Below are positions 1 to 12,379 of a stretch of DNA of 64,000 bases, piece by piece. Each line of letters starts with the position of its first letter. The stretch's first letter is position 1. A model generated the notes under the pieces. It did no database searches, had not been told where the DNA came from, and saw only the letters and a list, made by a program, of their open reading frames with translations. Source of the DNA: Acanthacorydalis orientalis (Eukaryota > Arthropoda > Insecta > Megaloptera > Corydalidae); assembly GCA_034766995.1 (NCBI GenBank), contig CM068317.1, positions 26,456,001 to 26,520,000 on the forward strand. The letters run 5' to 3'. Made by a program: the position numbers and the translations under genes.

Positions 1-330
1 TTGCATATATTTGCGTCATTAATACGAGAAAGGTTTTAATGAACTTCATTGTTGAAAACACACATTATACATACATACATACACATATACATATACATAT
101 AAACGCAATTGAAATAATATTTCATTTTTGTTGCTTTTGCTACATTTTCAAGTAGAGAGTTATATATGAATGTATGTGCATTCATATGAAAATTTTCCTC
201 GTCGCAATGTGTTTATAACCGAACAATATAACCACATCATTTCCGTATGAATGATGTATAAACAAGTACAATTCTAAATATACCGACATATATTTTCGTT
301 TCTTTATATAATGATTTTTTCCCCGAGCTA

Positions 331-400
331 GGGGATCATTCAAGTCCGGAGACACTGGCGGACGGCAGGTCCGACACCTACTTGACCCGACACTATATAT
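331..400. repeat. GC-rich repeat remnant, possibly a hAT terminus
   Basis: A short GC-rich block in otherwise AT-rich DNA contains CACTGGCGGAC and GGTCCGACAC and ends at a short (TA)n. A block at 29221-29278 shares GTCCGACAC and CACTG-type wording in the opposite orientation. Starts such as CAGTGGCGGA are common at hAT ends, so this may be a solo transposon terminus. No partner end or target duplication was found. Confidence 0.3.
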
Positions 401-978
401 ATGAGAATAAGTTGCAAAAATATATTTTTTTAAACTTCATTATTCGCCTCTAATTTAATTCTGTTCATAGTTCAAAAAATCAATACAACTATTTAATAAA
501 TCTTACCATAAATTAATAACAGCGAGAATACAAAACTCACCTGAAACAAAAAGACACAATTAGTCATACAAGTTTTGCAAAAATCACACTATTGTATATT
601 TTATTATAGAAGTAAAAAGTTAGTTATTTTTTAAATTTAATGACCTTCTTTAATGATAAAGTATTATTTAGTTCAATAAGTTATAGTTTATTTATATAAA
701 AAAATGAATATTTGTACATTTTACATAGTTTTGTTTGAATTTTTCAGATAAATTAAAATGAAAACTTTAGTTGAATATATTACAGACAGCTGATTTTATT
801 ACAAACTTCGTAAAAAGCGTATTCCAAAAATAAAATTAGAACACCGAAATTAAATCAATTTAATTAATCAATTCTAGGAATTCTTTTATATTTTCTTTTA
901 TAGAGCACTTGTGTTACGGGGATTTCAATGTTTAGATTTTACTGTATCAATATATACGTTTAATAAAAATATTAAATG

Positions 979-1017
<39 letters not shown>
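979..1017. repeat. (TA)n tract at the 5' truncation point of the RTE LINE
   Basis: About 19 TA units are followed directly by LINE sequence. A second (TA)n tract follows the 3' end of the same LINE, so the insertion sits inside TA-repeat DNA. Confidence 0.95.
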
Positions 1018-1018
<1 letters not shown>

Positions 1019-2253
1019 TTACAAAATAATTTCGAAACGTCTACAAGTGCAACTAGATTTCGCCCAACCAAGAGAACAAGCAAGATTTAGAACCGGATTT
1101 AGTACAATGGATCATATACAAGTAGTGAGAGCAGTAGTAAGTCGGTCAAATGAATACCAAATACCAGTATGTATTGGATTTATAGACTACGAGAAGGATT
1201 TCGACTCCATCACCACCTTGTCGGTAATATCTGCATTGAAGAACCAAGGCATAGAGGGCACATATATCGAGCTGCTAGATAACGTATATAAAAAAGCAAC
1301 GATGTCGGTGAAGCTACATGAAGAAACAAGAAAGATAAAAATCGAGAAAGGTGTAAGACAGGGAGATGCAATTTCTCCGGAATTTTTTACTGCGGTCTTG
1401 GAAGAAGTATTCAAATCGCTCGACTGGGAGGACAAAGGAATCGAGATAAAGGGTGAAAGATTAAGCAATCTCCGGTTTGCCGATGATATAGTTATTTTCG
1501 TAAATACTCCGGAAGAGTTGCAAAAAAGGATAGAAGAACTAAACGATGCCAGTCAAAAAATCGGCCTCGACATGAATCATACAAAGACAAAAGTACTGTT
1601 CAATGCGTTTGTCTGTCCGTAGAAAATTGAAATAAAAGGAACGGAAATAGAAGAAGTTACGAAATATGTTTATCTAGGCCAGCTTATCAACAGAGATGGA
1701 TTATTCACTGAAGAAGTAAATAGGAGAATAAAAATGGGATGGAGCTCTTTCGGAAGAAACGCCTCGATATTTAAATCAACAATCCCACTCTGTTTAAAGG
1801 AAAAAGTATTTGATCAGTGTGTACTACCGGTCTTTACCTACGGCAGCGAAACATGAGTGCTTAACGCCAAAATAGTTCAAAAACTCCAAACAACACAACG
1901 AAGTATGGAAAGATGCATGTTGGGAATAACAAGAAGAGATAAAAAGAGAATAGAATGGATACGAAAACAAACAGGAGTGACAGCTATAATAAGAAGAGTA
2001 AAGAGTCTGAAATGGAAATGGGCGGGACATATCGCAAGAAGGGAGGACAACCGATGGACAAGAGAAATTATTGACTGGGAACCAAGGAATATGAAAAGAC
2101 CCAGAAAGAGATCAATGAACAGATGGGATAAGGATATTAAAAGTTTTCTTGGAAATCTGTGGAAAAGAGAGGCACTGAATCGAACAAAATGGAAAATCAT
2201 GGAAGAGGCCTTCATCCAGCAGTGGATTAACAGAGGCTGAAGATGATGATTAT
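1018..2253 (+). mobile_element. RTE-clade non-LTR retrotransposon (LINE), 5'-truncated
   Basis: The copy begins abruptly after (TA)n inside the reverse transcriptase domain and runs to the element's 3' end. That end is a run of GATGATGAT before more (TA)n. RTE LINEs typically end in short simple repeats and lack poly(A). The endonuclease and the N-terminal part of the reverse transcriptase are missing, as expected for a 5'-truncated target-primed insertion. The last 55 bp recur at 32888-32943 on the end of a 5S-headed SINE, and the last 195 bp recur on the minus strand at 62581-62775. The clade call rests on RT motif wording and the 3' end type, not on a phylogeny. Confidence 0.85.
1047..2240 (+). 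pseudogene. RTE reverse transcriptase, C-terminal part, two in-frame stops
   Basis: One reading frame gives about 397 codons interrupted only by TAG at 1620-1622 and TGA at 1854-1856. The TGA replaces an expected Trp codon after the sequence YGSET. Visible RT signatures in order are QPREQARF, GFSTMDHIQ, FIDYEKDFDS, GVRQGDAISP and the catalytic FADDIVIF. The C-terminal LINE domain follows, with YVYLGQLIN, WKWAGHIARR and QQWINRG. The Met at 1047 is simply the first in the surviving sequence; the natural start lies in the lost 5' part. Two point nonsense changes without frameshifts indicate a fairly young dead copy. Confidence 0.88.
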
Positions 2254-2280
2254 ATATTAATATATATATATATATATATA
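2251..2280. repeat. (TA)n between the RTE 3' end and the hAT 5' end
   Basis: This short TA tract serves as the 3' flank of the LINE. Its last 8 bases (TATATATA) are the left copy of the apparent hAT target duplication. Confidence 0.9.
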
Positions 2281-3533
2281 CAGAGCCGTATGGCGGTATT
2301 TTGGCGCCTGGATCAGACATGGATCAAGCGCGCCTTTATTCTGTACTGAAGTAATGAATTATGTAAATTAAAAACCTAATAATTTATTTAATGCCTTCAA
2401 TATTTTTAATACAAATAGGAAATAGTTGCAATAATACATTATAAAATAGTTACATTTGTACATAATAATTAATAGACAAAATAATTTTTTATATTATTTC
2501 AAAATTTACACGTCTAGGTTTCATTTCCGCGAAATCCTGAATCAAATTGTCATAATTTAACGTTTCATATAAATCGCTTTCAATGGACATCATAGCCAAA
2601 CCGACTAAACTTTCTTGTCCCGTTGCTGACTAAGTAATTTTTTATAATTTTTGTTTTGGAGAAACTGGATTGTCCATGATGCAACTGTTACGGGTAAAAT
2701 TAACCTTATTCGCAGGCAAATAAACAAATTCTGAAATACTGTAGTCATATTGTTTGTCCACAAATAGTTAAGTATTTTCAGTGGTTCCATAAAAAAATAC
2801 AACAAAATTTATAATTTCTTCACAAAGTTCAAGACCATCAATATCTCTATTATCAGTCAATAATAAATCCATACAATGTTTTAGTACTTCTGATCTATTC
2901 ATCTTTCAGTTTATAAATATTTTAAACTCATCAACATGTAATTTAATTTGTTCAAATCTTTCACTAATTGAAAGATTTGAGCGCAGTGTCAAGAATGAAA
3001 TAAAGAAATTAATTGTATATTTGTGTTGTGGGTCTATAAAATGGGTTAGTAATTAGATTCTTAATCAAAACTGTTTTTCTTCTTACGAATTCGAATCGTG
3101 TAATCGTTCCAACTCCATGCGGGATCCTCATCGTACAACGAGTGAATAATAGATACAGATTGAATGAAAATAAGTATATTAATGAGAAATTTATTATGTT
3201 TCAATGTATAAAAATATCAAATACAGTTATTTATTACATTGTTAAACATTCTTGTATATTAATTTTTACATGACTAACATATAATATACATCTAAAGATG
3301 AAATCTATCATTGTAAATTTTGATACAGGGCGCCTTCTAGCAGCGGTAACAACACTGTACATTATTTAAACTTTATTATTCGTTATAAACAAACGAAAAT
3401 CATATAAATAATAAAATAAAATAATAAATTGAGAAATACCTAACAGGCACCCTCATACCTGAGGCGCCTAGACGCCTTCATACTTATGGCACCAGGAGTG
3501 AGTACTTTATTACTTCATGTCACTACACGGCCC

Positions 3534-3535
<2 letters not shown>
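2281..3535 (-). mobile_element. hAT-superfamily DNA transposon, internally deleted
   Basis: The left end reads CAGAGCCGTATGGCGG and the right end, reverse-complemented, reads CAGGGCCGTGTAGTG, giving short imperfect hAT-type terminal repeats. Both sides carry TATATATA, consistent with the 8-bp target duplication of hAT elements, although the site lies in (TA)n so the duplication is not diagnostic. Subterminal GGCGCC-rich stretches occur near both ends (2303-2335 and 3330-3490). At 1255 bp it is well short of an autonomous hAT element and keeps only the 3' part of a transposase gene. Confidence 0.75.
2500..2900 (-). pseudogene. hAT transposase C-terminal fragment (ZMYM1-like group)
   Basis: Read on the minus strand across frameshifts, the sequence gives SDLLKHCMDLLLTDNRDIDG, LELCEEIIN, then a stretch matching the hAT dimerisation region (CLRIRLILPVTVAS, then FLQNKNYKKLL). 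It ends with SLVGLAMMSIESDLYE, LNYDNLIQDFA and KPRRVNF. Wording of this kind is typical of the C-terminus of zinc-finger MYM-type-1-like hAT transposases, where VAS-ERSFSKLK and GLAMLSIE are conserved. At least one frameshift (near 2625) and several substitutions make it non-functional. The BED/TTF-type N-terminus and the catalytic core are absent. Confidence 0.7.
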
Positions 3536-3599
<64 letters not shown>

Positions 3600-3600
3600 A
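3536..3600. repeat. (TA)n tract, right flank of the hAT element
   Basis: Nearly uninterrupted TA repeat of about 60 bp beginning at the hAT terminus. Confidence 0.95.
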
Positions 3601-3919
3601 TATGTATGTATATACGTTTTTTTTATCAAGAAATATCCAGATTGTAGATCAGTAGTCGATCAATAGTCTTGTTTTGAGCGCTTGCGCATTTTTTGATTCA
3701 TAGTCAATAATATTTTTATCTTTTTTCCGACATATCCTTACCATTTCTATTATAAACTGTTTTTTTTCATGTTTATATATTTTTTATTCATTGTATTATT
3801 ATTCTTTTCGTATTATATATATATATAGAAACTTTTTCAAACAAAATTCATTTTATAACATGAAATAAAAGTCAACCTAATGTGAATTTTCATGAAAAAT
3901 TTCGAATAACTTAAAATAT

Positions 3920-3959
<40 letters not shown>

Positions 3960-4972
3960 AGTATAATTTCATTTTATTGTATTTTTTACACAATCATTTT
4001 TTTATATCGCTTGTTGAAAATCGTCTAAAGAACTTTCTCAATATCCAAGTAACTTTATGAAAATAAGAAAAAAAATTAATTCATATATATATATATATAC
4101 AGAGATTTGCTAAAATTACGTTAAACGAATGAAAAAAATAATAATAATTCACAACTGCAATACATTTGACATAAGTAGGAAGCATAAAATAAAATAATTT
4201 TTACGACTGGTAATATTCCGGATTCCAAACGGCTGTAATAAATCTCAACATACGAAATTGTTTTTTTTTGTACACAGCCAATAAAAACTCTCACATAAAA
4301 TGTATTTGGGAAATTTTCATAAAAATACAAAGCGCATTACAAGTAGTAAATGAGAAGTGTATATATATATATATATTTGTATATATATATATATATTTGT
4401 GTATATATATATATATATATATATAGAAAGAGATGGAGATGAAAGTAGATAGCATGTCTGAAAAAATCGTGTCAAGTTTTCAGAAAGAAACACGATATTA
4501 GAAATGAGATATTTTTACTTTCAATAAAGCTCTCAGATCTTTTGTATTTATTATTTAACGAGTATTATAATTTATGTTATGTGATGTATCAGCTTATTGT
4601 TTTAATATATATTCAATAAATTAGAAAAAAAACTTTCATCAGTTGAAATAAATTTTAAAATGGTTAAAATTCTAAATAGTATTTTTTTAATATCAAATTC
4701 TATAAAAAAAGTATTTCATTAATAACAATGCTTATAAACACATTATATTTATTAGATAATATTTTCTCTAATTTAATTTTTTCAAAGGATATTTTTTTTA
4801 ACAAGGTTGCATTTAGCAATATTTAATTGCACGATATCTACATTTTCTACTATTTTACTATAAGTTTATAAATGGCTTCCATTAATTTTTTTTATGCCGG
4901 TGTAAAAATGTTCCTTTCTTTTTCAAATTACATTTACTTGAAAGCAAACTTGGTTGTGATATTATTTTCAGA

Positions 4973-5005
<33 letters not shown>

Positions 5006-6223
5006 AAGAAAGAAAGAAAAAAAGAGAAGAAATAGAGGTTATAATAATTAAATAATCTGGGGATTAATAACTATTCAATAATAAATTAGATACATAATCA
5101 CTAAAAAACATGATTATAAGTATGGTGTAAAATTTTTCATAGAATAATTTATACCGAAACTAACAATTTAGGTCCGGTTCTTATCTTGTGAGGTATGTCT
5201 CCCCTGGGAAGGTGCAAAGGAGTTAGTGAGGAGGTGTGATTTTCCTCCTAACATTTTTGTAATTGCTTTTTTAGAATTTACTTTAGATTATACCCCAAAT
5301 TTGTTGTCTCATTGATCAGAAGCAGCACAATAAGTATCTTATTAAATGACACTGATGACTATAAGTGTCTTCATAATCATGCCGAAATACAAAGAGATGT
5401 TCCTGAAGAACAAAATTTTCTTTACTATTATCCATTTTTAATCGATTTCGGAAAGGAGGGGTGGTGCGAATTTAAGTATACTTTCGGGAGAGGTGCGAGA
5501 CTAAATAGGTTAAGAACACCTGGTATAGACTAAGAATAATTTGAACTGCTATAAACGTATATTGCGATCCAAAGACTTTTAAACTTTTTGATATATAAAA
5601 ATTTATTTTAAAAAAATACTGATATGTTGTGGTGTGGTGGCCTTCCATCAAAACATTATTACAAAATCAAAGTGAAACCACTGCATTGTTACTTAGCGAC
5701 TTAGCGGGGTGCAGTGCTTATGCATGTTGAATGCCGGGTACATGCCACGACTCATGTTTAATTAGTGATTGATCTTTGGTAGTTTTGGAATTTCGGTTTG
5801 TAAATCGAACATGTAAGAGATCATTGGAGTTTGGGGCGCGAGGACACGGTCTCATACCAGTCCAGTTTCTTGCATTAACACAGTGGCCACGATGCATAAT
5901 TACTATGAAACTTTCAAATATTTCCCGTTAATAAATTCATATCTTTTTAAAACATTTTTTCTATAATTATTTTTCTAATTGGACAACTGTACACATATTT
6001 CAGTTACCAAAAAAAATAACATAAAATCCAAAACATGTATTCAAAAAACGGTCAACTATATTACTTAGCTATAATTTACAATATAGACGTTTTATTCGAA
6101 TCTTTCTTTTATAAGATAACTTATTAACAAATCAATAGTATCACAAATGTGATTCAGAAGCCAATTAACTTAAATAATTTTTCGATAAAATTGTTGTCTT
6201 CACATAAAAATTTCAATTTCTAT
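3601..6223. other. Unique AT-rich DNA without a recognised gene
   Basis: Several short (TA)n tracts (about 3817, 3923, 4086, 4360 and 4975) and a GA-rich run at 4988-5032 are present. A moderately GC-richer stretch at 5170-5900 contains a 73-codon open frame (5312-5533) with no recognisable domain and no obvious codon signature. I do not call it a gene. Confidence 0.6.
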
Positions 6224-6453
6224 AAAATAAAAACCCACATTTCTCGTCACTTTTCTGCACGAAAAGTCCATGCTGACAAGAAATGTTTATCTGTGGTGAC
6301 GTGAAGTGTTTGCTTTGTCAGTTCATAAGTTTCAAGTTTAATTAAAGTTTCGTTCGCAAGTATTCTTTATGTACAAATATATTATGTTGTAAAAACCAAT
6401 AAACAGTTTTTTTTCTTTCTACTTTCCTGTCAATTTTGACGGGTTATATACTA
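6224..6453 (+). repeat. 230-bp interspersed repeat, copy 1 of 3
   Basis: Shares its whole length with 46668-46890 (same strand) and 39160-39405 (opposite strand). Landmarks are CACATTTCTCGTCAC near the start, AAGAAATGTTT, TTCAAGTTTAATT, then AAAACCAATAAACAG and a T-rich end. There are no terminal inverted repeats and no poly(A). The first 70 bp contain complementary words (ACATTTCT and AGAAATGT) that could form a hairpin. It may be the 3' part of a larger element or a small non-autonomous repeat. The family was not recognised. Confidence 0.7.
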
Positions 6454-6763
6454 GTACATAGATATTTCTCAGATCACAAAAAACAAAATCGTTACTCACT
6501 AAATTTACTAATAAATAACACATAAAAACGCACAGTATATAAAAATTGTATGTAAAATGGTTACCGCAATTTTATGTTTCCCATGTTCCACTTTTTTATA
6601 ACTTAAAGATATAGACTTCTTGGTCGTTCATGTATAATCAGAATAAGTTATATTTAATTCACAATAAATAATTTTCAGTGAAAAATGACAAAGGAATTAA
6701 AAAACAATTCGTCTAATTAGCGGGAAATTCGAAATTATTTTAATGTGTTTTATCAAAGTGTTA

Positions 6764-6764
<1 letters not shown>

Positions 6765-6833
<69 letters not shown>

Positions 6834-6845
6834 CATGTGTGTGTT
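6765..6845. repeat. Compound (TA)n-(TG)n-(CG)n-(TG)n microsatellite
   Basis: TA repeats run into about 17 TG units, then a GCGCGCGC core and TGTGTGTG. The alternating purine-pyrimidine order is unbroken for about 75 bp, the base pattern that most readily adopts Z-DNA. Confidence 0.9.
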
Positions 6846-8051
6846 TATGTATATGCTTTCCTGAATACTGAAAATAGAAAAAGATCCAATAGCAAAACGG
6901 TGCAGTTGATTCAACTCATAATATGAACAAAGAATAACTGAATAAATAAGCTTCGAAAGTCAATTTTTATTATATTTTTCTTTCATCTCGGTTACAGCGG
7001 CTTCGTCGACTTTTATGGTGATCGTAAAAATTTCAAATGGGCCGTTCAATTCCAAAAGTTTGTTGCTGAATTACACACTTTGGAATAAGAATGTTAACAT
7101 TATGTAGATTGCTGGGCAAAAAGACCGCTGAGCAGTGCTTGCAAATTCATGCTGTTTGCGAGCGCTGAAGTTCGTTTCGTATGCACACGAAAGATAGAAA
7201 AAAAGAACAGAGCAGTACGCCACGTTACACAACAGGATGTTTATTTATTCATTGGGAGTGTGTATCCTGACGAAGATACGAGATTTCAATTTAATTCTTG
7301 TGAGCTTCAGCGTTTTCAACAACGTATTAAAGAACGTGATTAGATCGGCGCGATGGTATAATGCTTTTTTATTAAAAAAAAATACTTACTGAGTATTTCA
7401 TGCAACATATACTTTCTGTATGCATAAAATGAAGTCATTATTCATATACCGTTGTAGACTATATTTATCTCACATTTTTTATTTTAAAAAAAATATATTT
7501 CACCCTCTATACTTTTCACTGTATTAATTAGTTATTTGGGAATATTTTTAGTAGATTTAGAATGCAATTTGAATACCATCGGTAACAAGTACATCTGTGT
7601 GGAGCTCGAATTTATTAACAAGTTTATAAATGCATATGAATGTATTAATACAAGATTTCTTTTTTAAATCAGAGTCTTCACACAAACGTTGCATTTTAAA
7701 AAAATATCTATTTCGAGAAAAATATATTTATTAAAGAGAAGGCATGAAAAATACCATATTATATTTTTCAAAAGAAGGATCATTGCAGTTTATATAAAAG
7801 GATATGTTAATAAGTAAAAATTAAGTACTGAAGACATTTCAATGTAAGTAGGATCATACATTTATTTTCAGTGTATGAAAAAGAAACTTCTACTGTATCA
7901 CATGTAATAAAACAACAATATATCGATTTGGCAAGACAAGATAAAGATTTTACATAAAATTCAATAATTAACCTTACATGACTTTCAACATATGTTATTA
8001 GTATTAATAAAATATTTATTTTTAATAACTTATGCCTTTCCCCACATTTGT

Positions 8052-8054
<3 letters not shown>
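6846..8054. other. AT-rich DNA without a recognised gene
   Basis: Contains a GC-richer stretch at 7080-7350 with a 64-codon open frame (7149-7343). It shows no recognisable domain, splice-site context or homology that I can name. The rest is low-complexity AT-rich sequence. Confidence 0.5.
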
Positions 8055-8094
<40 letters not shown>

Positions 8095-8139
8095 CTATAT
8101 ATATATATATCTATATCTATATATATATGTCTCTATCTA

Positions 8140-8186
<47 letters not shown>

Positions 8187-8256
8187 CTATATACATATAC
8201 ATGCATATATATATATATATATATTTATATCTATATACATACATATACATACATAT

Positions 8257-8317
<61 letters not shown>
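8055..8317. repeat. Long (TA)n tract with CT and CA interruptions
   Basis: About 260 bp of TA repeat is broken by CTCTCTATAT, CTATCT and ACACACAC blocks. All open frames here read as Tyr-Ile repeats and are not genes. Confidence 0.95.
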
Positions 8318-8321
<4 letters not shown>

Positions 8322-9718
8322 GGTATGCTAAAACGAACGCAATTCGTTCTATTGTCAAGTTAAAAAAGTTCGGTAAGAAGTTATAAATTGCAATACATCA
8401 TTACAAAAGAAATAATAAAGTAAAAGAAATCAGTAAATAAGTAATTCCAAACAATAAATTCGATTCATTTGTTTGTACAGTATGTATGAAGTTGAAAAAT
8501 AAATTGTCAATGCGCATGAAAGACAAATTATTTTGATACGCATGTTTCTATTCGAGTTTGGAACGTGTTTTGTTCGGGTCGCAATTCCCGGAATGGGAAA
8601 TTGCTGCTGCAGGGGTTGAATTAGAATAGAAATTGTACTTAAGGAGGCACGAGGACGCCAACGTGTGATGTATTTGATACGGTTCTTGATATATTTGTTA
8701 TGCACGAACACTGAAACGTGCACGTTTGAACGCAGATGCTCCGTAATGTTGAATTTATTTCGTGCGTTGATGCTTTAATATAATCCTAAATTTAATCTAA
8801 AGGCAAAAGGTACCGGATGATGTAGATGGTGGTTTTCATTGTTACAGGGTTGCTTATAAATGTGTTTAAAATGAGATTAGACGACAGCGGCTTCAAGTCG
8901 TACGCCGTTTTTATTGTATCATACACCAAGTACCAGGACTCAATTACGTTGAACTTTTGCGATTACGGCGATTGAGAAGCATAATTATTATTTCTATACA
9001 GAATCTTAAAAGCATCTTTAAACTGATTAAATCAAACAGCTCTGTGCCTCTATTTAGTACGACGAGTGTATTTTTATTACTTTTTTGTACTTCATCTTAT
9101 ATATTAAATAATTAATAAATCATATAGATTTATTCAAGAAAATTCAAACTTCTTCAACAGCCATTTATATATTGATCTTTTTCAGAAATAAGCAATCAAT
9201 GCAGAAATTGGTAAATAAAAACATTAAGATTTGCCTTTATAAAAAACAAAATTTCCGAGAAATATATTTACCAGAAAGTTTTAATAATTAAAGATAAAAA
9301 TTCTGTTTTTTTTTAAAAAAAAAATATGCCAATTTGATTCACACATCCTTTATAATTTTATAATACAATTTTTTTCAATATTCTGTTCAATATTTTCATA
9401 CACATTTATAAACGAATACAGTTATCATGGATAGAAGAATTTAATATAAATTAAAAGCTTTCATTTTAGCTTTATTTCGAAAATTTTTCATTAAAATAGT
9501 TTATAAATGAACTGAAAATAGATATTTTCAATAAGAAAACATTTTGTATTTGGTATAATTTTTATTGCAAAGAAAATATTTAGTATATAAATAATTGATA
9601 ATTTAGTCAAAAAGATTAGAAGCCAATAAAATTTACATTAGGAAAGGTAAATAACAATTTTTCGAAATTAAGATTTTTCTAGTTTAATAAGTGATTTCAT
9701 ATTATAAAAAAGTATATA
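8318..9718. other. Unique DNA without a recognised gene
   Basis: A GC-richer segment at 8520-8980 stands out from the AT-rich surroundings but has no convincing open frame. The 97-codon minus-strand frame at 8430-8723 shows no recognisable motif. 8990-9718 is AT-rich and featureless. Confidence 0.5.
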
Positions 9719-11403
9719 CTGTTAACCACACTAAAAATGACGCACGACTTTCAAATTCTTATTGAACATAGTAAATGGAAAAAAATCTTTAAAACAATTA
9801 AGAAATTATTTTTAATCAGATAATTTAGTTTCTTTTATCTACAATACATAAAAAAAAAAAACAAATAAAAACATACAGATGTTAAAAATGGGCAGAAAAG
9901 CAAAAGGTACGAAAATGATGCAATATTCAAAATAGTTCATGCAAATTTTTTCACGAAGTTTGTAAGGGTGCAGATTTTTTCATTTCTTCGAAAAGTACTG
10001 AAGGTCTTCACTGGCAATCTGTACGTGCATTTGGTCGTGAAAAGTTGAATTGTCGTGCAAAATAATTTCAAAAATGCGTCAAACAACAAAAATTCGAAAA
10101 CATATTATTTCCTCATTTAGGGAAGGAAAAGTCAAAGACAAAATGGAAGAAAAGGAAGTAGAAGTGCTTCAGCCATCCGATATATAATCAGACATTTTAA
10201 GAATGAAGGAAGAATTGTTGATAGACCCAGAAATAAAAATAGAAAAATATTAAATGAGCAGAATGAGCGATGGATAATTCGTACAGTAAAAAGGAATCCT
10301 CAAATCAGTTCACCAATGGTAAGTAAGAAAGCGATGATGCAAGTAAATAAAAAGATTAGCGCACAAATAGTTTGTAGGGTCTTATATAATGAAGGTTGCC
10401 GCGGTAGTATTGCAAGAAAGAAGCCATTCATCAACAAAAAAAACGTAAAAAATTAGATTGCATTTTGGCAAGGAACATGTGAACAAGGATTTCGATTTTT
10501 GGAAAGAATTTACCTTCGATGATGAATGCAAAATTAATTTATTCAGAAATGAAGAGTATCCTAAAGTCTGGATAAAGTCAAACACCGCATTTGATCGACA
10601 AAACATTAGACCCACAGTCAAACACAGTGGCGGGCACGTTATGATCTGAGGACGCATGGCTTCATCTGGTGTTAGTAACTTTCATTTCATTGAAGGAAAT
10701 ACGGATAAATTCGTGTACTTTGACATTTTGAGAACCAATGTAAAATTAAATACAGAAAAATTGGGCCTAGGACAATCATTCGCCTTTCACGAGAATAACG
10801 ATCTCAAATGTTATTCTTATTTAGTCAAAGAACGACTTTTATATAATTGTAGAAAGACCATTCATCCCCTTCCGTAGTCCCCCGATCTTAACGTAATCGA
10901 GCACCTTTTGAAAAAAATCAAATTCAATTTAAAAAACTACACTAAATCCAGCAAAAACGGCCTAAAATACATATACAAAGCGAGTGGATCGCCATAAGTC
11001 CCGATTTTACAAAGAAACTCATATCATCTATGCAACAAAGGCTCCAAGACGTCATAAGACATAAAGGAGGAGCTAAAAAATATTAAAAATGATGATGAAT
11101 TCAATACAGTTCATCCTTCAAGTTAAAAAATGGATCATACCGAATAAGTATTCTTGATTACATAGTGAAAAACTATACTCGAGCCATTTTGAATGTTGCA
11201 TCATTTTCGTACTTTTTCCTTTTCTACCCTTTTTTAACATCTGTATGTTTTTATTTTTTTTTTTAAATATATATATATATAGTAAATAAAAATAAACTAA
11301 ATTATCTAATTAAAAATAATTTCTTAATTGTTTTAAACTTTTTTTTCGATTTCATTTTTTCAATAAGAATTTGAAACTGAGTCATTTTGAGTGTTGCTAA
11401 TTG
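9719..11403 (+). mobile_element. Tc1-like transposon with long terminal inverted repeats
   Basis: The two ends are inverted copies of each other over roughly 220-270 bp (about 9719-9940 and 11180-11403). Matching words include TTTCAAATTCTTATTGAA, TTTAAAACAATTAAGAAATT, AAAACATACAGATGTTAAAA and GTACGAAAATGATGCAA. The first bases of each end also align after a TA on both sides (9717-9718 and 11404-11405), the TA target duplication of Tc1/mariner elements. The right terminal repeat carries an inserted or expanded short (TA)n (11268-11280). The length of 1685 bp is normal for a Tc1-like element with long inverted repeats. Confidence 0.88.
10074..11086 (+). pseudogene. Tc1-like transposase, inactivated
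   Basis: Starting at ATG 10074 (MRQTTKIRKHII), the frame breaks at about 10140-10160. It continues as an N-terminal helix-turn-helix region (SASAIRYIIRHF, GRIVDRPRNKN), then shifts again near 10455. The DDE domain follows: FTFDDECKINLF holds the first Asp, then a TGA at 10648 replaces the Trp of a WGRMASSG motif. FHENNDLK holds the second Asp and PDLNVIEHLLKKI the catalytic Glu. The end is QRLQDVIRHKGGAKKY followed by TAA. Two or more frameshifts and at least two stops make it dead, but all three catalytic residues can still be traced. Confidence 0.85.
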
Positions 11404-11670
11404 TATATATATATATATATGTATATATATTAGAGGGCTTCGTACTATGCACGCTGCGCTCACCCACTTGTCAATTATAAGTTTCTATGTAACCAAATGA
11501 AACAATAAACATATTTTTTAAAACTCATTTATGTCTTCATAATCATTATTGCAGATATATTGCAACGTTGCTGTTTTGTATATGAGATAAACATATTTTG
11601 GCACCATGAAACCTTGACGTCATAAAAAAATAACGACGTCACGGAAATTTTTTGTGGGCAATTTTGATTT

Positions 11671-11672
<2 letters not shown>
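11404..11672. other. Short (TA)n and AT-rich spacer
   Basis: A (TA)n of about 30 bp begins at the Tc1 right end. The remainder is ordinary sequence with no recognised feature. Confidence 0.5.
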
Positions 11673-11735
<63 letters not shown>

Positions 11736-11822
11736 ATATATATATATATATATATATATAGAAATTTATACATATATAGAAATATATATATATATATATA
11801 TAGAAATATATATACATATAAA
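11673..11822. repeat. Long (TA)n tract with TAGAAATATA variants
   Basis: About 150 bp of TA repeat degrades at its right side into repeats of TAGAAATATATA. Confidence 0.95.
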
Positions 11823-12379
11823 TTTATGAATGATCAGTTCAATTTTTACACGTATAAATATTCTGCACCTCAGGTAAAACTGAAAGCTTGAATAAATGAC
11901 ACAACCACCGCGACCGCACACAAGTCGTTTAGCATATCGTACGCAGCTTTCGCATTTGGCATACTGATATTTTATAGTCAGTCCTATCCGACAGCATCTG
12001 GGATTGCAAATTACAACTCTATAGCCGTCCGAACTTCCGCGTTGTTTGAAATGTACATAACTGAGTCACAGACCGGAATTCAGACTACACCGTACAACTA
12101 TTTCATACATTTAAAACAGACTGTGCGCGCATAGACGAGCCACGGCGGCTATCACAGTCGTCGAACTTGTTGATAATAAATTTTCGAGAGCGTGTACAAA
12201 ATTCCCAGCAGACTAGTATGACCTTTCCAGAGATAAGGGACTCGTAAGATATGGTGTACTGCAGTCGCGTACAGGTTTGTTTGATTTATTCGACCTGTGA
12301 AGTGCCGTGTAACAAGTACATATATTTTAACGCCAGAGCGTGTCGATTTCTTATTTTTTCTAAATAAATAATGTACATA

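Noticed and set aside
1187..1468. 93-codon minus-strand frame
   Set aside because: It is the antisense of the RTE reverse transcriptase frame and has no motif of its own. The minus frames at 1824-2320 are likewise shadows.
6224..6453. Hammerhead ribozyme in the hairpin of the 230-bp repeat
   Set aside because: The required CUGAUGA and GAAA core words are not present in the right order in any of the three copies.
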